Shown: positions 35,847 to 44,834 of the stretch, one piece after another
Position numbering within the stretch: the first letter of the stretch is position 1
Layout of the letters: each line of letters starts with the position of its first letter
Assembly: GCA_963678255.2 (NCBI GenBank)
Contig: CAXXTW010000001.1
Coordinates: 124,001 to 188,000 of the forward strand
Reading direction: 5' to 3'
DNA: 64,000 nucleotides
Source: G963678255 sp963678255
GTDB lineage: Bacteria; Cloacimonadota; Cloacimonadia; Cloacimonadales; WRIO01
Notes under the pieces: generated by a model
What the model saw: only the letters and a program-made list of their open reading frames with translations
Told to the model about the DNA's origin: nothing
Database searches by the model: none
Made by a program: the position numbers and the translations under genes

Positions 35847-38563
35847 AAGAAAAATTATATTTAATTGATGGAACGGCATTAGCCTATCGTTCCTATTATG
35901 CCTTTATCAACAATCCCTTAATCAATTCCAAGGGATTTCCAACAAGTGCATTATTTGGAGTTATTAACTCATTTTTAAAGTTACTTGATCAATTTGATCC
36001 TTGTCGGATAGTCATTTCATTTGACAGAAAAGAGCCAACATTCAGGCATAAGATGGCAGAGTCTTATAAGATTCATCGTCCACCCATGCCAGTCGATTTG
36101 ATTTCTCAAATAGAAGCTATTAAGGATTTTTTTCAAATAATTGGATTGAGAGAAATGTCAGTTGCAGGTTTTGAAGCTGATGACGTATTAGGGACTTTAG
36201 CGGTAAAATATCAGGAAGAGTATGAGGTTGTTATTGTTACTGGTGATAAAGATTATGCCCAATTAGTTAATGATCAGATCACTTTGTTTGATCCAAAGAA
36301 TGACAAATTTTATAGAACTGCAGATATAATTGAGAAATACGATCTTAAGCCAGATCAATTTATAGATTATTTAGCCTTAGTTGGAGATTCAGCAGATAAT
36401 ATTCCTGGAGCAAAGGGCATTGGCCCTAAAACAGCAGTTGGATTATTAAAGAGTTATTATAATATTAAAGGGCTTTACCAGCATATTGAGGAAATCAGTT
36501 CAAAATCAGTACGAGAAAAATTAGTCGAATCCAAAGATAGTGTAGATTTATCCTATAAATTAGCAACAATAGAGACACGAGTACCTTTGGAAGAAATAAC
36601 TGAAGAAAGGATAATTTTTCATAAGAATGATCTTAACCATGCAGTTGAGTTTTTGGAAAATTATGAGCTACATCAGCTAAGTAATCGATTTAAGAAAATA
36701 ATATCAGCAAACAAGCCAGTAGAAACACCTATTGAAGAAGCTATTCAAATTAAAGATCAGAATGAATATGAACCAATTTTGATTGAAACTTTAGAAGAAC
36801 TAGAAAAGATCTTAATCCAGGCAGAGAAATCAGAAGTATTTTCGATTGATACTGAGACTGATTCAGTGGAAGCATTGTTCACAAAATTAGTAGGAATTTC
36901 TTTTTGTTTTGAACCTTCAAAAGCCTATTATCTTGGAATTGGGCATACCTTTGCTCAGAATATGCCATTAGAAGAAACATTAATTCTTTTTAAAAAATAT
37001 ACATCCAAATGTTTATTTATTGGTCATAATTTCAAGTTTGATTATGAAGTATTAGACAATCATGGATGGAGAATAGAAAATCGGATATATGACACGATGT
37101 TAGCCGAATATGTTTTAGATGCAGGTCGAAACAGATATAGTCTTGATGAATGTGCAAAGAATGAGTTTAACTATGAGATGATCCCAATTGATCAGTTGAT
37201 TGGAAAAGGAAAGAGCCAAATCACATTTGATGCCGTAGAATTAGCTACAGCATGCAGGTATTCTTCAGAAGATGCTTGGGTAGCTTATCGATTATATTTT
37301 GCAACGAGAGAGAGGATCAAGCAGGAGAACTTAACCAATTTATATTACAATATCGAACTACCTTTAGTGAGAGTATTAGCTCAAATGGAAAGAAACGGTG
37401 TTTATATTAGCGTCCCATTTTTAAAGGGATTATCAATAAAAGCTAATGATATGCTTCAATTGTTAATCAAGGAGATTTATCATATAGCTGGAGAAGAATT
37501 TAATATCAATTCAACTCAACAGCTATCACATATACTATTTGAAAAGCTAGGAATAAAGCCAATAAAGAAGACAAAAACCGGATTTTCCACAGATAGTGAA
37601 GTATTAGAGACTTTAGCAGGAGAGCATGAAATAGCCAGAAAGCTTATAGAATACAGACAAAATGCAAAGTTATTGAATACATACATAGATAGTTTACCCA
37701 AATTAATCAATCCAAAGAGTGGTCGTATCCACACATCATTTAATTTAACGATCACATCGACAGGTCGATTATCGAGTTCAAACCCAAATCTTCAAAATAT
37801 TCCCATTCGAAGCGAATTAGGAAAAGATATACGAAAAGCCTTTACTGCTCAAAGTGGAGACTGTTGTATTATATCAGCAGATTACTCACAAATTGAGTTA
37901 AGATTAATGGCTTTAATGGCACAGGATGAGAATATGTTGGATGCATTTAGGAACAATCAGGATATTCACACGAGAACAGCTGCTTTGATATTGGGCAAAG
38001 AACCCTGTGAAGTCGATTCAGATGAAAGAAGAAAAGCTAAAGTAGTAAATTTTGGTATTATATATGGAATGGGCGCATTTTCTTTAGCAAAAGAATTAAA
38101 TATTAAAGTGAAAGAAGCTAAGGAATTTATAGACAATTATTATCATTCTTTTCCTAAGATTATAGAATTTATAGAAAAGCAAAAGAGATTTGCATTAGAA
38201 AACGGATATGTAGAAACATTATTTGGCAGAAAGCTATATTTACCTAATATTCATTCAACGAATCAAGGGATGCGAGCAGAAGCCGAAAGAGTTGCTGTTA
38301 ATATGCCAATTCAAGGAACAGCGGCAGATATCATCAAGATAGCTATGTTTAATATTCAAGAAAGAATAGAGACAAAGTCAGAGATAAAGATGTTAATCCA
38401 GGTTCATGATGAATTGGTATTTGAGGTTAATCGTTCTTATATAGAGGAAGCGAAGAGACTCATTGTAGAATTAATGGAGAAAGCATTACCAGAAGAATAT
38501 CAGGGAGAAATCCGATTAACAGCAGAGATCGGAGTAGGCGATAATTGGGCAGATGCTCATTAA
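35843..38563 (+). CDS. polA: DNA polymerase I
   Basis: A 906-aa enzyme with three domains. 5'-3' exonuclease at residues 1-290 (VTGDKDYAQLV, GDSADNIPGAKGIGPKTA). 3'-5' proofreading at 320-500 with its acidic residues in place (SIDTETDSV, HNFKFDYEVL, YSSEDAWVAY). Polymerase at 510-906 with motif A ADYSQIELRLMA, motif B RRKAKVVNFGIIYGM and motif C IQVHDELVFEV. It fills repair gaps and removes Okazaki primers. The ATG overlaps the uvrB stop by four bases, so excision and resynthesis enzymes are translationally coupled. Confidence 0.98.
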   Translation: MKEKLYLIDGTALAYRSYYAFINNPLINSKGFPTSALFGVINSFLKLLDQFDPCRIVISFDRKEPTFRHKMAESYKIHRPPMPVDLISQIEAIKDFFQIIGLREMSVAGFEADDVLGTLAVKYQEEYEVVIVTGDKDYAQLVNDQITLFDPKNDKFYRTADIIEKYDLKPDQFIDYLALVGDSADNIPGAKGIGPKTAVGLLKSYYNIKGLYQHIEEISSKSVREKLVESKDSVDLSYKLATIETRVPLEEITEERIIFHKNDLNHAVEFLENYELHQLSNRFKKIISANKPVETPIEEAIQIKDQNEYEPILIETLEELEKILIQAEKSEVFSIDTETDSVEALFTKLVGISFCFEPSKAYYLGIGHTFAQNMPLEETLILFKKYTSKCLFIGHNFKFDYEVLDNHGWRIENRIYDTMLAEYVLDAGRNRYSLDECAKNEFNYEMIPIDQLIGKGKSQITFDAVELATACRYSSEDAWVAYRLYFATRERIKQENLTNLYYNIELPLVRVLAQMERNGVYISVPFLKGLSIKANDMLQLLIKEIYHIAGEEFNINSTQQLSHILFEKLGIKPIKKTKTGFSTDSEVLETLAGEHEIARKLIEYRQNAKLLNTYIDSLPKLINPKSGRIHTSFNLTITSTGRLSSSNPNLQNIPIRSELGKDIRKAFTAQSGDCCIISADYSQIELRLMALMAQDENMLDAFRNNQDIHTRTAALILGKEPCEVDSDERRKAKVVNFGIIYGMGAFSLAKELNIKVKEAKEFIDNYYHSFPKIIEFIEKQKRFALENGYVETLFGRKLYLPNIHSTNQGMRAEAERVAVNMPIQGTAADIIKIAMFNIQERIETKSEIKMLIQVHDELVFEVNRSYIEEAKRLIVELMEKALPEEYQGEIRLTAEIGVGDNWADAH

Positions 38564-38572
38564 GGAGAGATT

Positions 38573-40207
38573 TTGGAGAATAGAGATGTGATATGGATTA
38601 CTGGTCATAAGAATCCTGATTCAGATTCGATATGTTCAGCCATAGCTTATGCAGATTATAAAAGAAAAAATGGATTAAATGCTCAGCCGGCACGTTTAGG
38701 AGAAATATCAAGAGAGACTCAGTTTATCCTCAATTATTTTAATGTTCCAGAACCAACTTTATTAAAAACTGTGAGGACACAAATATCAGATTTGGAGATG
38801 GATAAAGCCATTCCAGTAACCTCAGATTCAACGATACAAAAATCATGGTTAAGGATGAAACAGAACAATGTGAAGACCTTACCCGTAGTCGATGAAGACA
38901 ATCATTTATTTGGCTTAATTACATTGTCAGACATAGCAAATAAATACCTTGATACAATCGATACAAACGTCATTGGTTCCAGACAAACAACGCTCAGAAA
39001 CATATTAGAAACAATCAATGCAACTCTTATAACCGGGTCAGCTGAACAATTACCTGAGACAGGGCGAGTAACAATAGCAGCTATGTCAGCTGAAGAAATG
39101 AAACCTTTTATGGAAGCTAATGATATCGTTATTGTTGGTAATCGTAAAGATGTCCAATTAAATGCATTAGATTGCGATACCTCCTGTTTGATAGTAACTG
39201 GAAATGCTCAACCAGATGCAGAAATAATAGAGAAGGCCACACAAAAAAAGGCAATATTGTTAACATCGCCACATGACACGTTTACGACAGCAAGATTGAT
39301 TACCCAGAGTATTTCAGTATCTTGTGTAATGACAACGAACAATCTAATTCGATTTAATATGGATGATTTTGTTGATGACATCAAAATCAAAATGCTTCAA
39401 ACCAGATATAGAAGTTATCCAGTAGTAGATGATAATAATGTGATAAAGGGATTTATATCGCGATTTCATTTAATCTCTTCACGAAAGAAAAAGATCATCT
39501 TAGTAGATCATAATGAGAAATCACAAACAGTAGATGGCATCGATGAGGCAGAGATATTAGAAATTGTTGATCATCATCGATTTGGAGATATACAAACAGC
39601 CTATCCCATCAATGCAAAATTAGAGACATTAGGAAGTACGGCAGCAATAATAGCCTCAATATATTTTGAAAATGCAATTCGTCCTTCCAGGCAGATATCT
39701 GGATTATTATGTGCTGCAATAATTTCTGATACGATGAATTTCAAATCACCGACAACAACATATAAAGACAAGATCAATGCAGAAAAATGTGCAGAGATAG
39801 CAGGAATAGACATGAATGATTTTGCATTAAAGATGATTCATGAGAGTTCTTCGGTATCAGGGAAGTCAGTCAAAGACATATTATTTGAGGATTTTAAAGA
39901 GTTTAATTTAGGAAAGAATAAAATAGGAATCAGTCAGATAAAAACCATGGATTTACACTGTATCGATGAGATTCGGGAAGAGCTTTTAAGAACCATGCAG
40001 ACAATGATTGATGAGAATTCATATCAATTAGTGATGTTAGTCATAACAGACATTCTTAAAGAAGGGTCAGAAGCATTGCTTTTAGGAGAAAGAACTGATT
40101 TGATAGAAAGAGCATTTAATGTCGAGATTAAGGATAATTCCGTATTTTTACCTAATGTTGTTTCCCGCAAGAAACAAATAATACCGGTAATTTCCGGTAT
40201 CCTATGA
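38573..40207 (+). CDS. ppaC: Family II (manganese) inorganic pyrophosphatase with CBS-DRTGG insert
   Basis: A 544-aa DHH-superfamily pyrophosphatase. The N-terminal half shows WITGHKNPDSDSICSA and, after the insert, VDHHRFGDI, the DHH motif. Two CBS motifs (near residues 75-125 and 245-300) flank a DRTGG domain; in characterised relatives these bind AMP, ADP or diadenosine polyphosphates and regulate the enzyme. Hydrolysing pyrophosphate drives polymerisation reactions, which suits the position nine bases after polA. The start is TTG preceded by AAGGAG. The length agrees with CBS-DRTGG enzymes. Confidence 0.95.
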   Translation: MENRDVIWITGHKNPDSDSICSAIAYADYKRKNGLNAQPARLGEISRETQFILNYFNVPEPTLLKTVRTQISDLEMDKAIPVTSDSTIQKSWLRMKQNNVKTLPVVDEDNHLFGLITLSDIANKYLDTIDTNVIGSRQTTLRNILETINATLITGSAEQLPETGRVTIAAMSAEEMKPFMEANDIVIVGNRKDVQLNALDCDTSCLIVTGNAQPDAEIIEKATQKKAILLTSPHDTFTTARLITQSISVSCVMTTNNLIRFNMDDFVDDIKIKMLQTRYRSYPVVDDNNVIKGFISRFHLISSRKKKIILVDHNEKSQTVDGIDEAEILEIVDHHRFGDIQTAYPINAKLETLGSTAAIIASIYFENAIRPSRQISGLLCAAIISDTMNFKSPTTTYKDKINAEKCAEIAGIDMNDFALKMIHESSSVSGKSVKDILFEDFKEFNLGKNKIGISQIKTMDLHCIDEIREELLRTMQTMIDENSYQLVMLVITDILKEGSEALLLGERTDLIERAFNVEIKDNSVFLPNVVSRKKQIIPVISGIL

Positions 40208-40214
40208 TCTGATC

Positions 40215-41000
40215 ATGCAGAGAATAATCAAGGCTATACTCTTTACCCTTGTTTATTTTAATTTGAATGCTATTAGTTCACAAACGCCGAACAGTGCTTT
40301 TTTAAAATCATGTGGTCTTATTTCTCTATTACAGGAAGACTCTTCTGTATCGATGCAGAATGCTTCATTATTTAATAAGGGGATTTTATTAGCCTATAAT
40401 AATCAATATGGATTTTCAGATGTTCCGATAGTTTTAAGTGCACTATCCATTCCAAAAAACAGTGTAAGAATTTCTCTAGGAAACCAATATCTTGGAGACG
40501 AGATATATAGTGAAAACTGTTCATATTTAAATCTTTCTCATCAGGAAAAAAACCTATCAATCGGATCAACAGTTCAATTAATCTACCAAAAGATATCAGG
40601 ATATGAGGTTTTACACTTTCAAACGATCGATACAGGTATTACATTTAGACACAAAAACTATACAAGTACAATTTATACTAAAAACCTTGTACAATTTGGA
40701 TCTAAAACTCTTGAATTATACAAAGGTCTTTATCTGGAGTCCATGCTCTCTTACAAAAACAGAATTAAATTAGGAATAGGATTATCAAAAGAAGAACAAT
40801 ATCCACTGAATTATCAATATGGGAGCAAATTAATGATTTCTCCCTTATTAAGCTTTTCAACGGGTTATCAAACACAAAATAAAGAATTAAGTTATTCAGC
40901 AGAATTTAACATGAATCAATATCATCTAAATTATTGTGTTAGTTTTCATCCCTATTTACCAGCATCTCATGCCATAGCCATTCAGTATAAATGGGATTAA
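40215..41000 (+). CDS. Outer-membrane beta-barrel-like protein
   Basis: A 261-aa protein with a signal peptide (RIIKAILFTLVYFNLNAISS) and alternating amphipathic strands for the rest (for example VSFHPYLPASHAIAIQYKW), so it is probably an outer-membrane barrel. It resembles the PorV/PorQ-like small barrel proteins of the FCB group only in general shape; I cannot assign it to them. It starts 7 bases after ppaC, and its last 10 bases overlap the start of the IS-split gene, so the two products probably act together. Confidence 0.75.
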   Translation: MQRIIKAILFTLVYFNLNAISSQTPNSAFLKSCGLISLLQEDSSVSMQNASLFNKGILLAYNNQYGFSDVPIVLSALSIPKNSVRISLGNQYLGDEIYSENCSYLNLSHQEKNLSIGSTVQLIYQKISGYEVLHFQTIDTGITFRHKNYTSTIYTKNLVQFGSKTLELYKGLYLESMLSYKNRIKLGIGLSKEEQYPLNYQYGSKLMISPLLSFSTGYQTQNKELSYSAEFNMNQYHLNYCVSFHPYLPASHAIAIQYKWD

Positions 41001-41801
41001 GACTTTTTCTTTGTATTCTTTTAATAAATACAATTTTATTGATCCGTTCTCAAGAAATTGAAGAAAATGATAATGGTGCTATCTCATACAATTTTATTGA
41101 ATTAGAACAAAAAGAGAAACTGCAAGCCTTTGAAGATTATTTAAACAATGAGATGAATTTAGATCCAAATTTTAGATACAAAATGAATGACAGAACCATT
41201 TTTCAGGACAAAAAGATAAAGAGCATTATTAATTTTAAACAAAACACTGATTATATGGGGATTTATTTAAAGGCAGAACGTGATTTCAGTAAGAGTTTTG
41301 ATATAAATAGAGCATTATTTTCAGTCACTTATCAGGACAAAATTCCTTTTTTTAGTGAGTTTAATCTAAATAAAGTGATCATAGGAGATTTTCGTCTTCA
41401 ACATGGGAAAGGCATTGTTTTATCTACCTCTTCATCATTTAATACCCCATCATTTCAGACAGATAAGATGATAGCCAGAAGCTTACTCAAAACTAATCAA
41501 TCTACCTTTAGTACTTTCAGAATGAGAGGAATTGCACTTGATTTTCAATGGAAGAATTTGACTTTTTTACCTTATTTTTCACATCAAAAATACTTAGGAT
41601 TGCTTGATGAAAATGGAGATATTCAAAAATTAATGGTTAATCAAGAAAGCTCAATAAATGAAGATAAGATCTTTGAGAACTGTACAGGATTAATTACTGA
41701 ATATAAAAACAATAAGATTAACTCATCATTTTTAATATTTCATCAAAGATTTTCAAAAAGCTTTGCAGATAAGAACAACAAGTCAGATATTCTGATTTTA
41801 A
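40991..41801 (+). pseudogene. Outer-membrane protein gene, 5' part, split by insertion sequence
   Basis: Encodes a signal peptide (LRLFLCILLINTILLIRS) and about 250 further residues rich in amphipathic strands, including NKVIIGDFRLQHGKGIVLS, a pattern seen in FCB-group outer-membrane proteins that follow a helical N-terminus. The frame is interrupted after codon 270 by the element at 41802; the read-through ends after 24 foreign codons. Joining base 41801 to 43885 (removing the element and one TTAA) gives ILILSKALQIRFQQVVF and restores a 539-aa protein. It overlaps the upstream barrel gene by 10 bases. Confidence 0.92.
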
Positions 41802-41857
41802 CCCAACTTTCGTCAAATGAGCCTAAAACCCTGATCAATAGGGCATCGACTTTTTTT

Positions 41858-43717
41858 TTAGGTTCTACAATCTGAATTTTTAATTCTTTTTATGATTCTA
41901 TGTGATGACGTTTTCATTTCCAGTAAATCATAGATTTCTTTTGCTTTTTTTTCAGGCGTACCTGTGATTCTTATTGAGTAAGCGGTACCTTTTTTATCAT
42001 GCTGAATAATCGTTGATCTCATATGTGTTAACAAATCTTCTCTGATTTCTTTCCAGCTTTTACGGAAGTTGTTCTGATTCAATTTATATGTAATACTCTT
42101 CAAAATAGAATAAGCTAAAACAGAAATGAATAAATGTGATTCTATCCTGCTGTCCAATTGATGATAAATCGGACGTGTGCCAAGCTCTGTTTTTATTGAT
42201 CTAAATGATGACTCAACTTCAGTCAGAGTCATATAGAAATCCCATATCTCTTTTCCCGTAAGATCTTTATGATTCGTCTGTATAACATAACAACCAGCAT
42301 AATCATCCTTCAATGGGTTTTTATCTGTTTTTTCTATTTTTATCTCTTTGACCTTCTGTTGATCTTTTTCTTCTGTTATCAAAATAAAATTGTATTTACC
42401 AGCTATCGCTCCATAACGCTCTTTCAAGCGACCAATTCGAATATTGATTTTATCAATGTCTTTGATCGTATTCTTAAAATTGGATTTGATCAAATTACTA
42501 CTGTCTTCAAGAAAATTTGTTTCTTGATGATTAACTATTGCCTTTTCTTTCTTCTCTCTGCCAGTGCTGAATACCAATACTTTTACGGAATCGGAGTCCT
42601 CTGTTTTCTTAATAAAAATACTTTGTTTGCTTTTATCTTTATATTCCTCAAATCCGGTTAAGTCACTGAACTCTGAAGCATAATCTTTTACAAGGTTCTT
42701 TCTTTCTATTACAAAATACGAATAGCCTTCGTTTTTTAAATAGGACAAATTTTCACTTGTCGCTATCCCTCTATCCATAATTATTGATGGTTTCTGAAAG
42801 ATCTCTTGTAAATTTTGCCTATGACTGAAAACCTCCTGAAGAACTTCCTTTAATGTCGCAGGCTCTGATTGATTGCCCTTGTATATCTTGCTGTACACAG
42901 GAAAGCCTTCCTGGTCTACAACTAGAGCAAGGGTAACCAATGGGCAATCAGTACGGTTTTCTTTACTCTTGCCTCGTTTACACAATTCACTTCCTACTTT
43001 ATTTCCTTCAAAATAGGTATTTGTTAAATCATATAAATAGACTTTGTCGATATATGGATATAGACTCTTGACGTTACTTCTTAATTTGCGTTCTATCTGA
43101 TCTTTATGTAAGTACAACATATCGCCTATTTCATAGATCATATCTTTGGATATCCGTGAAAAACATGTTTTTAAATATTCTACAAGGACGCTTTGTTCAT
43201 TGATCCACCTGTAAGTATGAAGATCACTACCTGGGGAGATCAGTCGACCTAAGATAACAACTTTTGCCAAATCTGTTTCTTTTTGAGAAAATCCACATGA
43301 TTGTAACACCTCGTCAAACTTAAGGCGATTCCAGAATTCTATCCCAACAAGCTCTGAACCTGCAAATCTTGACTGTGTCATTTCGGTTGTATCCAAGTCA
43401 ACTTCCACATTCTTGCCTTTTTGTATTTCAGGTTTTTGTTGTACTTGACCTGTGATTTTGATATTGTATTTTATATAAGCGATGTCAGCAATTTTTTCTA
43501 GTTTATCAGAAAATTTAAGTATCTGATTTCCTTTGATTTTATTCTCAATTATGACAACAAGTATTTTTTGTTCTTCTACCGTTAAATCAAAATCTCCGAT
43601 ATGAACAAGCATCCGTGGTTTTGGACCTTTGTCCGTTTGCACGGTCTCCATCAATTGCAGGTAAGTGTAAATCTTACCAGTCTTATTATTCTTAATCTCT
43701 TTTTTAATAATAAACAT
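41858..43717 (-). CDS. IS1634-family transposase
   Basis: A 619-aa DDE transposase. The likely catalytic residues are Asp in VYLYDLTNTYFEG, Asp in PSIIMDRGIATSENL and Glu in TEVESSFRSIKTELGTRP, followed by HLFISVLAYSIL. It is intact. It has the same motif order as the 606-aa transposase at 10458 but differs at most positions, so the two elements are distinct members of one group rather than copies. No Shine-Dalgarno site is seen; the -10 box lies six bases from the start codon. Confidence 0.95.
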   Translation of the reverse strand: MFIIKKEIKNNKTGKIYTYLQLMETVQTDKGPKPRMLVHIGDFDLTVEEQKILVVIIENKIKGNQILKFSDKLEKIADIAYIKYNIKITGQVQQKPEIQKGKNVEVDLDTTEMTQSRFAGSELVGIEFWNRLKFDEVLQSCGFSQKETDLAKVVILGRLISPGSDLHTYRWINEQSVLVEYLKTCFSRISKDMIYEIGDMLYLHKDQIERKLRSNVKSLYPYIDKVYLYDLTNTYFEGNKVGSELCKRGKSKENRTDCPLVTLALVVDQEGFPVYSKIYKGNQSEPATLKEVLQEVFSHRQNLQEIFQKPSIIMDRGIATSENLSYLKNEGYSYFVIERKNLVKDYASEFSDLTGFEEYKDKSKQSIFIKKTEDSDSVKVLVFSTGREKKEKAIVNHQETNFLEDSSNLIKSNFKNTIKDIDKINIRIGRLKERYGAIAGKYNFILITEEKDQQKVKEIKIEKTDKNPLKDDYAGCYVIQTNHKDLTGKEIWDFYMTLTEVESSFRSIKTELGTRPIYHQLDSRIESHLFISVLAYSILKSITYKLNQNNFRKSWKEIREDLLTHMRSTIIQHDKKGTAYSIRITGTPEKKAKEIYDLLEMKTSSHRIIKRIKNSDCRT

Positions 43718-43723
43718 AGGACT

Positions 43724-43751
43724 ATTATATTTACACTGGAAAACATGTCAA
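43724..43751 (-). promoter_or_regulatory. Transposase promoter giving a leaderless mRNA
   Basis: On the minus strand a perfect TTGACA (43746-43751) and a perfect TATAAT (43724-43729) have a 16-base spacer. Only six bases separate the -10 box from the ATG, so transcription should begin at or beside the start codon. Confidence 0.75.
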
Positions 43752-43884
43752 TAATTATTTTAGCTATTTTATTTAGTATTTTAGGTTCTTTTTGGCACTT
43801 TTTCAAATACTCGAGTCATACATATCAATCACTTACGTTCAATAAAGTGCTAAAATCAATGATTTTTCCCGAAAGATGGGTTAA

Positions 43885-44693
43885 GTAAAGCTTTACAGAT
43901 TCGATTTCAACAAGTGGTTTTTAATGCAGAAATTGCTTTAGCTAACCATTATCCTTCATATAATGGAAGCATACACTGGAATGTATTTAATTGCTCTCAC
44001 AAACTGGAATATAGACAATATCATCAATATTTCCCAGAATATTATGGAAATCCATTTAGTCGATCAAGCCATTTTGCAGATGAAAAAGGACTTTATTATT
44101 TGGCAGATATTCCTTTATCTAGGTTAATTCAAATGCGTCTGGCAATAGATCAATTTTCATGTCTTCATCCTGATATCAGCAAAAAGAATAGAAATGGTCA
44201 GGAAATCATGACTAAGTTTAGTTTGAATACAAGATTAAGAACCGAGTTAATCTTAAAAAATTATCAGGCAGAAATCTATACAGAGCCAGATTGGGAAGAG
44301 GTCAAAAAGCAACAGGTACAGTTTATTCAGGAATTATATAACTCAAACCCGATAATGTCCAATATTGTGTTCATGTATAAAAGGGAACACTCAGATATTT
44401 CTCATAAAACAAGCTATGGCAAAACAATCATTCAAAACATGGGGATCAGATTAAAAGAAACAAAGTTGAATTTTTCCGCAGGATTCTTTAGTTCAGAAAA
44501 AGCTTTTTCTTTTTACCGTCAATCATCTATCAGCCAGAATGGATACATAGATACAGAAGGAGAAGGATATCTTTTTTGCGTTGATATAAAACAATCAATA
44601 AACAAAAACATCAATTTCTTATACAATTACAACTATCATAATTCCACTGATTCAGAAGAAATACATCGATTAATTTTAAATATTAGTTTTTAG
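43885..44693 (+). pseudogene. Outer-membrane protein gene, 3' part, split by insertion sequence
   Basis: The continuation of the gene at 40991-41801. It reads in frame from KALQIRFQQVVFNAEIA onward, through amphipathic strands, to a C-terminal IHRLILNISF; the terminal Phe is the usual beta-barrel insertion signal. A GTG at 43914 could in theory start a fragment, but it has no ribosome-binding site and no signal peptide, so export of a fragment is not expected. Confidence 0.9.
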
Positions 44694-44834
44694 AATTAAT
44701 TTAAGTAATTAGTAAGCTATAATCTTTCAAGAAAGTATGATAAGAGTATGCCTCAAAATAAAGAGAAAAAATAACTTGCCACAATAAAAAACTTAGTTAA
44801 TCTGACGAAAAAAGAAAGTAATCGGAGGAGAAAC

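Larger units (their letters stand above)
41802..43880 (-). mobile_element. Second IS1634-like insertion sequence, complete, in an outer-membrane protein gene
   Basis: A 2079-bp element with imperfect terminal repeats, CCCAACTTTCG at 41802-41812 and CCCATCTTTCG (complement of 43870-43880), flanked by a 4-bp direct repeat TTAA (41798-41801 and 43881-43884). It carries one intact transposase gene on the minus strand, opposite to the host gene. Exact excision to one TTAA restores the host reading frame. Terminal bases match those of the element at 10222-12341 (CCCATCTTT). Confidence 0.92.
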
